NCBI GenBank assembly: GCA_036741695.1
Contig: DAINRU010000011.1
Span: forward strand, 1-59,851
Length of the DNA: 59,851 nucleotides
Reading direction: 5' to 3'
Source: JAFANK01 sp036741695
GTDB taxonomy: Bacteria; Vulcanimicrobiota; Vulcanimicrobiia; Eremiobacterales; Eremiobacteraceae
The position numbers and the translations under genes are program-made. This document shows, piece by piece, positions 40,779 to 50,056 of the stretch. The notes beneath the pieces are model-generated. The model ran no database searches and was not told the origin of the DNA. It saw nothing but the letters and a program-made list of their open reading frames with translations. The first letter of the stretch is position 1; every line of letters begins with the position of its first letter.

Positions 40779-43700
40779 ATGCGCAAGGCCATCCACTTCC
40801 CGCCCAAGGACCCCTACGCGGCTCCGGTGATCTCCATCGCACCGCGCCACGGGCTCGAGCACATCGTCATCAAAGGCGCGCGCGAGCATAACCTCAAGAA
40901 CATCGACCTCACCCTGCCGCGCAACCAGCTCATCGTCATCACCGGGCTCTCGGGCTCGGGCAAGAGCTCGCTTGCCTTCGACACGATCTATGCCGAGGGC
41001 CAGCGCCGCTACGTCGAATCGCTCTCGTCCTACGCGCGCCAGTTCTTGGGCCAGATGGAGAAGCCCGACGTCGACTACATCGAAGGCATGTCGCCGGCTA
41101 TCTCCATCGACCAGAAGTCGACGAGCCGCAACCCTCGCTCCACCGTGGGCACCGTCACCGAGATCTACGATTACCTGCGTCTGCTCTACGCACGCATCGG
41201 GCACCCGCACTGCCCCAACTGCGGCCGGCCCATCACCCCGCAGACCGCCGAACAGATCGTCGGTCAGATCCTCGAGCGGCCGGACGGAACGCGCATCCAG
41301 GTCCTCGCCCCTATGGTGCGTGGCCGCAAAGGCGAGTATCAGAAGCTCTTCGAGCAAGCGCAGAAGGACGGCTATGCGCGCGTGCGCGTCGACGGCGTCA
41401 TCCACGAGCTGCGCGAGAAGATCAGCATCGACAAGAAGCGCAAGCACACCGTCGAGATCGTCATCGACCGTCTCGTGCTCAAGCCCGACATCCGCAAGCG
41501 CCTGACGGATTCGGTCGAGACGGCCCTCAAGCTGACGCAGGGTCTACTCGGCGTGCTCGTGCAGAAGCCCGGCGGCAAGGATGAGGAACTCTCGTTCTCT
41601 GAGAAGTTCGCCTGCATCGAATGCGGCCTGTCGTTCGAAGAGCTGGCCCCGCGCATGTTCTCGTTCAACTCGCCCTACGGCGCGTGCCCGGACTGCACGG
41701 GGCTGGGCGCGCGCATCGAGTTCGACCCGCGGTTGGTCCTCCCCGATCGCGACAAGTCGTTCCGCGAGGGCGCGGTCGTGCCGTGGACCAAGAACCTCTC
41801 GCCGGGCATGAACCCGTTCTACGTGCAGCAGGTCGAGACGCTCATCAAGGAGGCTGGCTACAAGCTCGACACGCCGGTCAAAAAACTTCCCAAGGACCTG
41901 CTCGACGTCATCCTCTACGGCGAAGACGAGAAACGCGAGTTCCGTTTCCGCACCAAGTCCGGCAACTACTGGGATTACGAGTCCCAGTACAAGGGCATCA
42001 TCCCCGGGCTGCAGCGGCGGTACGAAGAGACCTCATCGGAGTGGGTCAAAGAAGAGCTCGAGAAGCTGCAGACGTCGGTCACCTGCCCCACCTGCAAAGG
42101 CGCCCGGCTCAAACCCGAATCGCTGGCCGTGACCATCGGCGGCCTCTCCATCGCCAAGCTGACCGCCATGTCGGTCGATCGCGCGCTGCAGTTCGTCGAG
42201 GCCTTCGAGCTCAACGCGCGAGAGGAGCAGATCGCGCGGCAGATCGTCAAGGAACTGCGAGCACGCCTGGGGTTTTTGGTCAACGTCGGCCTCGAGTACC
42301 TGACGCTCGACCGCAGCGCCACCACGCTCTCGGGCGGCGAAGCGCAGCGCATCCGGCTCGCGACGCAGATCGGCTCGTCGCTCGTCGGCGTGCTCTACGT
42401 GCTGGACGAGCCCTCGATCGGGCTGCATCAGCGCGACAATGCGCGGCTGCTCGCCACGCTGAAGACCCTGCGCGACTTGGGCAACACGCTCATCGTCGTC
42501 GAGCACGATGAGGAGACGATGCGTGAAGCCGACTACATCGTCGACATCGGGCCGGGAGCCGGCAAGGCGGGCGGACGGGTCGTGGCCGCAGGGACGATCG
42601 CCGACATCGAAGCGGAGCCGGCGTCGGCCACCGGCCGCTTCCTCAAGGGCGACAGCGTCATCCCCATCCCCCCGCGGCGCAGAAGCCCCAAGGGCACGCT
42701 TGCCATCAAGTCCGCGCGCGCCAACAACCTCAAAGGCATCGACGTCGATTTCCCGCTCGGCGTCTTCTGCGCGGTGACGGGCGTCTCGGGATCGGGGAAG
42801 TCGACGCTCGTCGACATGGTGCTCTACCGCGCGCTCGCGCACCATCTGCACGGCCAGCCGCCCGAAGACACCTACGGCCGCGTGCGTGGTCTCGAGCAGC
42901 TCGACAAAGCGATCGTCATCGACCAATCGCCCATCGGCCGCACCCCGCGCAGCAACCCCGCCACCTACACCGGCGCCTTCGATCCCATCCGCGAGCTCTT
43001 CTCGCTCACCCCGGATGCGCGCGTGCGCGGCTACGGTCCGGGCCGCTTCTCGTTCAACGTGAAGGGCGGGCGCTGCGAGTCGTGCTCGGGTGATGGCATC
43101 ATCAAGATCGAGATGCACTTCTTGCCCGACGTCTACGTGCCGTGCGAGTCGTGCAAGGGCAAGCGCTACAATCAACAGACGCTCGAGGTCAAGTACAAGG
43201 GCAAGTCGATCTCCGACGTGCTCGAGATGCGCGTCGACGAGGCGGCCCAGTTCTTCGAGAACATCCCGCGCGTGCATAACAAGCTGCAGACCATCTGCGA
43301 CGTCGGCTTGGGCTACATCCAGATGGGCCAGCCGGCGACGACGCTCTCGGGCGGCGAGGCGCAGCGCGTCAAGCTCGCGACCGAGCTGTCGAGACGCAGC
43401 ACGGGGCGGACGTTCTACATCCTCGACGAGCCCACCACCGGTTTGCATTTCGCCGACATCGCGCAGCTGCTCGTCGTGCTGCAGCGTCTGGTCGAAACGG
43501 GCAACACGGTGCTCGTCATCGAGCACAATCTCGACGTCATCAAGACCGCGGATCACATCATCGATCTCGGTCCGGAGGGCGGCGATCGCGGCGGCACGGT
43601 CGTGGCCGCCGGAAGCCCTGAGGAGATCGCGCGCGCGGAGGGCTCACACACCGGCCGCTACCTGCGCCGGGTGCTGACCGACCCGCGTGCGCACATCGCC

Positions 43701-43820
43701 ATCACGACCGAACACGAGGCCGTCGCCCAGTACGAGCGGGCCAACCGCGAGCTGTTGAAAAACCTTGAAAACACGGGCTCTCGCATGCTGGACGAGGCCG
43801 AAACCGCCGCCCGCTCCTGA
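40779..43820 (+). CDS. uvrA: Excinuclease ABC subunit A
   Basis: A 1013-residue damage-recognition ATPase of nucleotide excision repair with two ABC modules. Walker A of the first is GLSGSGKS (56-63) and of the second GVSGSGKST; signature motifs LSGGEAQRIRLATQIG and LSGGEAQRVKLATEL are both intact. Zinc-binding Cys pairs are CPNCGRP, CIECGL with CPDCTG, CPTCKGARL, and CESCSGDG with CESCKGKRY. The length is a little above the usual 940-960, partly through an N-terminal extension of about 25 residues. It is preceded by a GC hairpin and followed by a terminator-like hairpin. Confidence 0.97.
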   Translation: MRKAIHFPPKDPYAAPVISIAPRHGLEHIVIKGAREHNLKNIDLTLPRNQLIVITGLSGSGKSSLAFDTIYAEGQRRYVESLSSYARQFLGQMEKPDVDYIEGMSPAISIDQKSTSRNPRSTVGTVTEIYDYLRLLYARIGHPHCPNCGRPITPQTAEQIVGQILERPDGTRIQVLAPMVRGRKGEYQKLFEQAQKDGYARVRVDGVIHELREKISIDKKRKHTVEIVIDRLVLKPDIRKRLTDSVETALKLTQGLLGVLVQKPGGKDEELSFSEKFACIECGLSFEELAPRMFSFNSPYGACPDCTGLGARIEFDPRLVLPDRDKSFREGAVVPWTKNLSPGMNPFYVQQVETLIKEAGYKLDTPVKKLPKDLLDVILYGEDEKREFRFRTKSGNYWDYESQYKGIIPGLQRRYEETSSEWVKEELEKLQTSVTCPTCKGARLKPESLAVTIGGLSIAKLTAMSVDRALQFVEAFELNAREEQIARQIVKELRARLGFLVNVGLEYLTLDRSATTLSGGEAQRIRLATQIGSSLVGVLYVLDEPSIGLHQRDNARLLATLKTLRDLGNTLIVVEHDEETMREADYIVDIGPGAGKAGGRVVAAGTIADIEAEPASATGRFLKGDSVIPIPPRRRSPKGTLAIKSARANNLKGIDVDFPLGVFCAVTGVSGSGKSTLVDMVLYRALAHHLHGQPPEDTYGRVRGLEQLDKAIVIDQSPIGRTPRSNPATYTGAFDPIRELFSLTPDARVRGYGPGRFSFNVKGGRCESCSGDGIIKIEMHFLPDVYVPCESCKGKRYNQQTLEVKYKGKSISDVLEMRVDEAAQFFENIPRVHNKLQTICDVGLGYIQMGQPATTLSGGEAQRVKLATELSRRSTGRTFYILDEPTTGLHFADIAQLLVVLQRLVETGNTVLVIEHNLDVIKTADHIIDLGPEGGDRGGTVVAAGSPEEIARAEGSHTGRYLRRVLTDPRAHIAITTEHEAVAQYERANRELLKNLENTGSRMLDEAETAARS

Positions 43821-43858
43821 AGTCCTCAGGCCCTTTGGCCGATGATTAGAGTACTTAG

Positions 43859-43879
43859 CAGCCGCCTTGACGGCTGTTT
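43859..43879 (+). terminator. Terminator after uvrA
   Basis: CAGCCG, a 6-nt loop and CGGCTG are followed by TTT. It lies about 40 nt after the uvrA stop and just before the next gene. Confidence 0.5.
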
Positions 43880-43901
43880 GGTGAACGTATCGTGAGGAAC
43901 T

Positions 43902-44615
43902 ATGCCCGACGCGATTGACACCAGCGGGCTGCCTGCCGCGCTTCCCCTGCCTATCGACATCACCGTGCGCAACGCGGAGCAGGGGGTCAACCAAACCGGT
44001 AAAGCCGCGCGCCTCGATCAGACCGGTCTGGTGGCGACGCTGCCCGTTGAGATCAAAGAGAACACCATTCTCTTCACGACGCTCGACATGCGCAGCATCA
44101 AGGCGACCGCGCGAGGACTCATCAAAGTCCGCTCGCTCCGCAGCTTGGGTGAGGGCGGCGGCTACGAAGTCGCTGCGGATTTCCTCGAGCTCTCCGACGA
44201 CGCGCGTCAGAAGATCGAACGCCTCCTCGGCCGGCACACAGAAGATATCGCCGCCCCTCCGGTCGTGCCGCCCACCCAGACATTTCAGCCGCAGTCGACG
44301 TTCCGCGCCGCAGGCGCCGCCACGTTCCTGCCGCCCGTGGACTATCAGGCGGTCAATCAGCAAGCGGAGCGCAAGCAATATTTCGAACCCGCACCGCTGC
44401 GCGGCGTCACCCGCGCCTCGAGCTCGACCAGGTTCTGGGGATCCATCGGCATGCCGGTGTACGTCATCGTGGCCCTTATCGTCATCGCGATCTTCCCGCA
44501 GGGCCGCGCCGCCGAGATGTATGTCTGGAATCACTTCACCTGGGCGGTGAGCCGCATGTGGTACTGGGCGAACCACATCGGCGACGTGAAGCTGTGGGGC
44601 CAGAGCCCAGACTAG
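43902..44615 (+). CDS. PilZ-like protein with a C-terminal membrane segment
   Basis: A 237-residue protein. At about 35-110 the run ARLDQTGLVATLP, ITFTTLD-like beta strands, GLIKVRSL, GYEVAADFLELSDDARQKIERLL resembles a PilZ beta-barrel with its C-terminal helix, but no RxxxR motif precedes it, so cyclic-di-GMP binding is doubtful. A disordered linker follows (about 120-180) and then one membrane segment at about 188-207. The topology places the barrel in the cytoplasm. A canonical PilZ protein is encoded 66 nt downstream, so the two may act together. The PilZ relation is inference. Confidence 0.5.
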   Translation: MPDAIDTSGLPAALPLPIDITVRNAEQGVNQTGKAARLDQTGLVATLPVEIKENTILFTTLDMRSIKATARGLIKVRSLRSLGEGGGYEVAADFLELSDDARQKIERLLGRHTEDIAAPPVVPPTQTFQPQSTFRAAGAATFLPPVDYQAVNQQAERKQYFEPAPLRGVTRASSSTRFWGSIGMPVYVIVALIVIAIFPQGRAAEMYVWNHFTWAVSRMWYWANHIGDVKLWGQSPD

Positions 44616-44635
44616 CCGGCACGCACCGCACGTAT

Positions 44636-44660
44636 GTAGCAACGGACCTTGAGGTCCGTT
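44636..44660 (+). repeat. Hairpin repeat H6 in a gene leader
   Basis: GTAGC-like prefix then AACGGACCTTGAGGTCCGTT at 44641-44660. It ends 20 nt before the ATG of the PilZ gene, with AAGGGA between, in the same orientation as the gene. Confidence 0.8.
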
Positions 44661-44680
44661 TAACGAACAAGGGACGCGCC

Positions 44681-45037
44681 ATGATGAACGGGGATAACGG
44701 CCGGCCCACCGAGCGACGCAAACACGCGCGCATCCACAAGACATTGCCCGTGCACATCCGCAGCGAGCGCAGCAAGACGCGCTACCCGGCCGAGATCGTG
44801 AATATCGGGGGCGGTGGGGTACTGCTGCGCACCGACGTCGCCGTCGACACCAACGACCTTCTCACGATCGAACTCGACCTCGTCGGCGAGAGCAAGCCGA
44901 TCTCGGTCTACGGCACGGTCGTGCGCAACGACGCCCGCGGCGTCGGGATCGCCTTCGTACGCATCAGCGAGATCACGTCGGATCTCATCGGTTATCTGAT
45001 CCGCAAATGGGAGCGCGAGGGAGCCCACCCCGCCTAA
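44681..45037 (+). CDS. PilZ domain protein
   Basis: A 118-residue single-domain PilZ protein, normally a cyclic-di-GMP receptor controlling motility or polymer export. RRKHAR at about 12-17 fits the RxxxR ligand motif. The second motif, usually (D/N)xSxxG, reads NIGGGG, so the Ser is Gly and binding may be weaker. The start is ATG 44681 with AAGGGA upstream. The frame is open to 44558 but that part overlaps the previous gene. It has hairpin repeats on both sides. Confidence 0.85.
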   Translation: MMNGDNGRPTERRKHARIHKTLPVHIRSERSKTRYPAEIVNIGGGGVLLRTDVAVDTNDLLTIELDLVGESKPISVYGTVVRNDARGVGIAFVRISEITSDLIGYLIRKWEREGAHPA

Positions 45038-45040
45038 GCC

Positions 45041-45090
45041 ATCGGACCGCTGAGATACATCGTTGAAGCAAAGGACCTTTAGGTCCGTTT
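45041..45090 (+). repeat. Hairpin repeat H7 with a detached half unit
   Basis: A half unit ATCGGACC (45041-45048) precedes TTGAAGCA and a full copy with one changed arm base (AAGGACCTTTAGGTCCGTT, 45071-45089), which runs into TTTTT. It lies 52 nt before the ligA ATG in the same orientation. With its T-tract it could also end the PilZ transcript. Confidence 0.75.
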
Positions 45091-45141
45091 TTGCATACCC
45101 CTTGAGGTCCGCGCGCGCTTCGTGCCGAAGCTTTTCGACAC

Positions 45142-47151
45142 ATGAGTGTGCCCGAAAAGGCTTCTAAGCGTGCGGCCGAGCTACGCGATGTGCTCGACCG
45201 CTACAATTACGAATACTACGTGCTCGATGCGCCGACGGTCGGCGATGCGCAGTGGGATGCGCTCTACCGCGAGCTCGTCGCCCTTGAGGAGCAGCACCCG
45301 CAGCTGCGTACGCCTGACAGCCCGACCCAGCGGGTGGGCGCGGCACCCTCGAGCGCCTTCGAGGAATACCGCCACGTCGTCCCCATGCTCTCGCTGGGCA
45401 ATGCATTCGGACAGGACGAACTGCGGCAGTGGCATGCGCGCGTCACAAAACTGCTCGGCGGCGCAGCCTGCCAGTATGTCGCAGAGCTGAAGATCGACGG
45501 CCTGGCCATCGCGCTGCGCTACGAACGCGGCGCGTTCGTCTCGGGTGGCACGCGCGGCGATGGCACGGTCGGTGAGAACATCACGCCGAACCTGCGCACC
45601 ATTCGCTCCATCCCGTTGCGCTTGCATGGGCAGACCCCCGACGTGCTCGAGGTGCGCGGCGAGGTCTACATGCGGCGCAGCGACTTCGACCGCATGAACG
45701 AACGGCGCATCGCCGCCGGCGAACCTGCCTTCGCCAATCCGCGCAACGCGGCGGCAGGCGCGGTCCGCCAGCTCGATCCGCGCATCAGCGCGTCACGTCC
45801 TCTGCGCTTTTTCGCCTACGGGATCGGCGACGTCAAGCCAGCGCTCGAGGCGGACACGCAGTGGCACCTGCTCGAGCTCTTCAAGCGCTACGGGCTGCCG
45901 GTGAATCGCGAGGCGCGGCGCTTCGAAGAGTTTGAAGCGCTCGTCGCCTTCTGCGAATCCTGGGAGCACAAGCGCGACTCGATCGACTACGGCATCGACG
46001 GCGTCGTCGTGAAGATCGACTCGCTCGAGCAGCAACGGCGGCTGGGTTTTGTTGGCCGCGACCCGCGCTGGGCGACCGCGTTCAAGTACCAGCCGGAAGA
46101 GGCGCAGACTCGTCTGCTCTCGATCGAGGTGAACGTCGGACGGACGGGCAGCGTGAATCCGTACGCGGTGCTCGAACCGGTGCAGGTCGGCGGCGTGACC
46201 GTCTCCACCGCGACGCTCCACAACCAGGATTACATCAGCGAGAAGGACATCCGCGTCGGCGACCTTGTGATCGTGCGCCGCGCGGGTGAAGTCATCCCCG
46301 AGATCGTCCGCCCGGTGATCGAGGCGCGCAAGGGCAAACGGCTCCGCGAGTACCACTTGCCCACGAAGTGCCCGGCGTGCGGCGCTGACGTCTACCGGCC
46401 CGAAGGCGAGGCGATGGCCTACTGCACGAACGGGTCGTGCCCGGCACAGTTCAAGGAGCGGCTCGTCCACTTCGCGGGCGTCATGGACATCGAAGGCCTT
46501 GGCTATAAGATATGCGAGGCGCTGGTCGCAAGCGGGCTCGTCCACGACGTCGCCGACATCTACCGCCTGATGCAGGCGGACCTTGCGTCGCTGCCGAGAC
46601 TGGGCGAGAAGTCAGCGGCCAATCTGTTCCGCAACATCGCGGCCAGCAAGTCTCGGCCGTTCTGGCGCGTGCTCTACGCCCTGGGTATCCGCTTCGTCGG
46701 TTCTCAGAACGCGCAGATCCTAGCCGCGGCTTTCCCCAGCATCGACGAGCTCGCCGGCGCGACGGTGGAAGACCTGCAGCGCACGGAGCAGATCGGTCCG
46801 AAGATCGCGCAGAGCATCGTCGAGCACTTCGATCAGAAACAAAACTGCGAGGTGATCGAGAAGCTGCGCCGCGCGGGCGTGAACTTGCGCGAGAGCGCGG
46901 CCGTGCGGCCGAGCGCCGACGGGCCGCTCAAAGGCAAGACCTTCGTGCTCACGGGCACCCTGGCAGGCCTCACGCGCGAAGAGGCGACGGCGCTCATCGC
47001 CGGCGCCGGCGGCAAAGTCTCAGGGTCGGTGAGCAAGAAGACCGACTACGTGGTGGCGGGCGAATCCGCCGGCAGCAAGCTCACCAAAGCCGAGCAGCTC
47101 GGCGTCACGATCATCGACGAAGCCGAACTCCGGCGGCTCTCCGGCCGCTAA
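45142..47151 (+). CDS. ligA: NAD-dependent DNA ligase
   Basis: A 669-residue replicative ligase of normal length. The adenylated lysine is Lys117 in AELKIDGLAI, the Ia domain YxYY pattern is NYEYYVLD at about 22-29, the Zn finger has CPACG and CTNGSCPAQ, HhH repeats lie at about 460-580 and the BRCT domain at about 590-669 (LKGKTFVLTGTLAGLTREEA). It seals nicks using NAD+. It stands alone between hairpin repeat H7 and a convergent gene. Confidence 0.97.
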   Translation: MSVPEKASKRAAELRDVLDRYNYEYYVLDAPTVGDAQWDALYRELVALEEQHPQLRTPDSPTQRVGAAPSSAFEEYRHVVPMLSLGNAFGQDELRQWHARVTKLLGGAACQYVAELKIDGLAIALRYERGAFVSGGTRGDGTVGENITPNLRTIRSIPLRLHGQTPDVLEVRGEVYMRRSDFDRMNERRIAAGEPAFANPRNAAAGAVRQLDPRISASRPLRFFAYGIGDVKPALEADTQWHLLELFKRYGLPVNREARRFEEFEALVAFCESWEHKRDSIDYGIDGVVVKIDSLEQQRRLGFVGRDPRWATAFKYQPEEAQTRLLSIEVNVGRTGSVNPYAVLEPVQVGGVTVSTATLHNQDYISEKDIRVGDLVIVRRAGEVIPEIVRPVIEARKGKRLREYHLPTKCPACGADVYRPEGEAMAYCTNGSCPAQFKERLVHFAGVMDIEGLGYKICEALVASGLVHDVADIYRLMQADLASLPRLGEKSAANLFRNIAASKSRPFWRVLYALGIRFVGSQNAQILAAAFPSIDELAGATVEDLQRTEQIGPKIAQSIVEHFDQKQNCEVIEKLRRAGVNLRESAAVRPSADGPLKGKTFVLTGTLAGLTREEATALIAGAGGKVSGSVSKKTDYVVAGESAGSKLTKAEQLGVTIIDEAELRRLSGR

Positions 47152-47201
47152 CCATCAGTCATTTTCTGCGCCTTGAGCTCGGCCCGAAAAGGCTGCTGTG
47201 A

Positions 47202-47981
47202 TTACTGGACGATGATGGGAACCGTCACCGCATTGCCGTCCTGATCCGTCACGCGAGCGCTACACGACCCGACCGCGATGGGCTTGACCGAATAAGCTGA
47301 CGACGCGTCGCCCGTTGCCGCTACGAAAATCGTCGCGACATTGCCGCAATTATCAGCCTCTTTGAACGTCGCGACCCGCCCCGTGCTCCACACGAGGAAG
47401 AGGCGCGAATCGGCAGCCTTGTCGACGTTGAGTCTCGCTGGCGTCGCGGTGATCGGGGACGTAGACGATGACCCGGCCATAGCCGGTTGCGCTGCGCCAG
47501 GTTGGCCGCGCCGCCATGTGCTCCCATCCACGAACTCGACTGAGGCGACCTGACACGTCACGTTCGGCGAGATGAAGGCCGGCAAGATGAACGCTTGCCC
47601 AGAACCATTGCGGTATTGATGTTTGATGGAGACGCCTGGGGAGAACGTGCCAACGTCGCGGATCACGAAATGCGTGCCACTCGAGTTCACGTCGAAGTTC
47701 ACTAGCTTCGCCGTCTGCGTCGACTCGTTGACGAATTCAATGGCGATGCCATTGCTCGTCGACACGGGTATGGCGATGCCGGCGATCGTCGGAGCCGGCG
47801 AGGATGAGGCGTTGTTGTTGAGGATCGGGCCACAGCTGTTGATCGTCACCGGTGGGCCGTTGCCCGCCACAACCGGCGCGCTGTCGTCGCCGCGGACGCT
47901 CTGCGCCGATACGGCAAGCGCCGACGCGATGACGACCACGGCTATGCTTCGAGAAACGATCGTCCCACTCGATCCACTCAT
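47202..47981 (-). CDS. Exported protein of unknown function
   Basis: A 259-residue protein with a signal peptide (about 8-31: RSIAVVVIASALAVSA). The middle, IEFVNESTQTAKLVNFDVNSSGTHFVIRDVGTFSPG split over residues 80-115, is beta-rich and looks like an immunoglobulin-like or spore-coat-like surface domain. A Ser/Pro linker follows, then a second domain at about 185-259 (LNVDKAADSRLFLVW and SARVTDQDGNAVTVP) that resembles Big_2-type bacterial immunoglobulin repeats. It has six Cys residues, possibly disulfides. The ATG is preceded by GACGGGG. No recognisable function. Confidence 0.6.
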   Translation of the reverse strand: MSGSSGTIVSRSIAVVVIASALAVSAQSVRGDDSAPVVAGNGPPVTINSCGPILNNNASSSPAPTIAGIAIPVSTSNGIAIEFVNESTQTAKLVNFDVNSSGTHFVIRDVGTFSPGVSIKHQYRNGSGQAFILPAFISPNVTCQVASVEFVDGSTWRRGQPGAAQPAMAGSSSTSPITATPARLNVDKAADSRLFLVWSTGRVATFKEADNCGNVATIFVAATGDASSAYSVKPIAVGSCSARVTDQDGNAVTVPIIVQ

Positions 47982-47999
47982 GATCCCCGTCCTTTCGCG

Positions 48000-49571
48000 C
48001 TAGACGACGCGCGTCAAATAGCCGTCGTCTTCTTCTTCACGGTCGTGCAGCCAGTGCAGCGCGTCTTGCAGATTACGCGCGATGTCGCTAGCCACGACGC
48101 TGTGCTTATGCTGGTTATCCAAATAATCCGCTGTGATGCCGTGCCAGTACGCCCCGATGGCCGCAGATTGCCGCGGGCTGCATCCCGCGGCCAGCATCGC
48201 GCCGATCATACCGGAGAGCACGTCACCCGACCCGGCTGTCGCAAGCACTTCGTTGCCGGTGATGTTGACGTACGACGCCTCTTTGGTGGCGATGATGGAG
48301 CGCGGGCCCTTGAGCAAGAGCGTGACGTCGAGCGCCGACGCGAACTCATCCGCTGCCTTCATGCGGTTCGCGATGGCAGCATCGGCGTTCTCGCCGAGCA
48401 GCCGCGCGAACTCCCCGTTGTGCGGCGTGAGGACTGCCTTCTTCCCAGCGGCGACGTCTGTGTGCCCGGCGAGCGCGAAGAGCGCATCGGCATCGATGAC
48501 GAGCGGCCGGCTGGTCTGGCTCAGGAATCCGCGCACGACATCCTGGGTGAGCTGTTCGCGCCCAAGTCCTGGTCCGATCACGACTGCGCCGGCATGCCGC
48601 GTCACATCCAGCAGCGCCTCGACGATCGTCGCGGCATCGTCGGTCTGCGGCCAGGGCGACACGACCTGTTCGATGACGTGACTGCTGATGATCGGGGCGG
48701 CTGCTGCCGCACAGGAGATCGTCACGTAGCCTGCGCCCGCATGCTGGGCGCCCAGCGACGCCAGCACCGGTGCCCCGACATATTGCTGGCTGCCGCCGAT
48801 GATGACGACATCGCCCGCGCTGCGCTTATCCGCCTGGCGGCTGCGGTGCGGCAGCCAGAAGAAGAACTGCTGTTTGGTCATGACGTGGTAGCGTCCGCCG
48901 ACGTCTGCCAGGATCGCCGGCGGGATGCCGATGTGCGCGACCCACAGCTCGCCCACGTATGACGCGGCCGGGTAGAGCAGCATGCCAACCTTCGGCGCTG
49001 CCATGGTCACGGTCGCCGTTGCGGTCACGGCGGGCCCAGGCACCGCACCGGAACTCGCATCCACGCCGGTCGGGATGTCGACTGCGATGACTTCGCGGCT
49101 GGCGATGTTGATCTCGTTCACCCAAGTGCGGTATGGCTCGGCCAGCGGTCCAGACGATCCCGTGCCGAGCAGACCGTCGACGATGAGGCTGGCTGCGCGC
49201 AGCCCGGAGCGGAAGAACTCGGGCGACTGTTCGCGCAGGAAGCTGACCGACGCCCCGAGACCCTGCATCATCTCCAGCTGCGCCCGGCAGAGGTCGTTGC
49301 AATCCGCGCCCTTGGCCGCCATGTAGATGTCCGGTTCGTAGCCGAGCTGCATGAGATAGCGTGCCGCCACGAGTGCGTCGGCGCCGTTGTTCCCCGAGCC
49401 GGCCACAATAGCCACGCGGATCGGGTCGCCTTGGATATCCGAGAGGAAGTCGCGCGCCACGTCGGCCACCGCGCGGCCGGCAGCCTCGGTGAGGACGATG
49501 GGCGGGATGCCCACATCCTCGATGGTCCGTATGTCGGCGTTGCGCATCTCAGCTGCGGTCAGAGCGTTCAT
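48000..49571 (-). CDS. nnr: Bifunctional NAD(P)H-hydrate epimerase/dehydratase
   Basis: A 523-residue metabolite-repair enzyme that repairs hydrated NADH and NADPH. The N-terminal YjeF domain (about 1-215, epimerase) has VAGSGNNGADALVAARYL and VDGLLGTGSSGPL. The C-terminal ADP-dependent dehydratase domain (about 235-505) has GAGYVTISC, GPGLGR, LTPHNGEFARLLG and the ATP/ADP-binding LATAGSGDVLSGMIGAMLA. Fusion of both domains is common. Its ATG overlaps the acpS stop (ATGA), an arrangement seen in many bacteria. The last 15 residues are acidic and unusual. Confidence 0.93.
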   Translation of the reverse strand: MNALTAAEMRNADIRTIEDVGIPPIVLTEAAGRAVADVARDFLSDIQGDPIRVAIVAGSGNNGADALVAARYLMQLGYEPDIYMAAKGADCNDLCRAQLEMMQGLGASVSFLREQSPEFFRSGLRAASLIVDGLLGTGSSGPLAEPYRTWVNEINIASREVIAVDIPTGVDASSGAVPGPAVTATATVTMAAPKVGMLLYPAASYVGELWVAHIGIPPAILADVGGRYHVMTKQQFFFWLPHRSRQADKRSAGDVVIIGGSQQYVGAPVLASLGAQHAGAGYVTISCAAAAAPIISSHVIEQVVSPWPQTDDAATIVEALLDVTRHAGAVVIGPGLGREQLTQDVVRGFLSQTSRPLVIDADALFALAGHTDVAAGKKAVLTPHNGEFARLLGENADAAIANRMKAADEFASALDVTLLLKGPRSIIATKEASYVNITGNEVLATAGSGDVLSGMIGAMLAAGCSPRQSAAIGAYWHGITADYLDNQHKHSVVASDIARNLQDALHWLHDREEEDDGYLTRVV

Positions 49572-49993
49572 CGTGCGGCTACTTCCTCGTCGTCGTAGGG
49601 CAGACTGATCAGCCCACCGGCCGGATCATCCGATTCGAGGATGACCGTCGCCACGGCGCTGTGTTTGGAATGCGAGATGGTCAGATGCATGCGGCGCACG
49701 CCGCGCGCCGGGATGAGCTGCGCAGCCCGGCCGCCGAGCTCGACATATGGCTTCCCACTGCGCTCGTGCCGCACGCCGATGAGCCGCCATGGGATGGCGT
49801 GGCCGAATGCCTTGCGCGTCGCCTCTTTGGCCGCGAATGCACCGGCAAGCCGTTCGTGCATGTTCTTGCGATGCTTGCGCGCGTGAGCGATCTCTTCATC
49901 GGTGAAAACCTTCTTGGCGAATCGCTTGAGTTGCTCGGCGTCGAATCGAAAGCGGTCGACTTCTGCGATATCGGTGCCGAGGCCGATGATCAT
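49568..49993 (-). CDS. acpS: Holo-[acyl-carrier-protein] synthase
   Basis: A 141-residue 4'-phosphopantetheinyl transferase that activates ACP. The start MIIGLGTDIAEVDRF (Asp8) and the metal-binding HERLAGAFAAKEATRKAFG (Glu57) are diagnostic; SISHSKHSAVA-like LTISHSKHSAVATVIL closes the core. About 15 extra residues at the C-terminus are acidic. I chose ATG 49993; the same frame runs open far upstream but without coding character. It overlaps the nnr start by 3 nt. Confidence 0.93.
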   Translation of the reverse strand: MIIGLGTDIAEVDRFRFDAEQLKRFAKKVFTDEEIAHARKHRKNMHERLAGAFAAKEATRKAFGHAIPWRLIGVRHERSGKPYVELGGRAAQLIPARGVRRMHLTISHSKHSAVATVILESDDPAGGLISLPYDDEEVAAR

Positions 49994-50056
49994 ATGTCGG
50001 CGTTCCTGCGCTGCGCGCGTGTCATAGCGGAGGACTTGCATCGGGCAGGTTGAAGG

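Noticed and set aside
42033..43556. Long open frame antisense to uvrA (507 codons)
   Set aside because: Mirror frame of a high-GC gene; composition is Arg/Asp/His-rich and no family pattern is visible, whereas uvrA motifs are complete.
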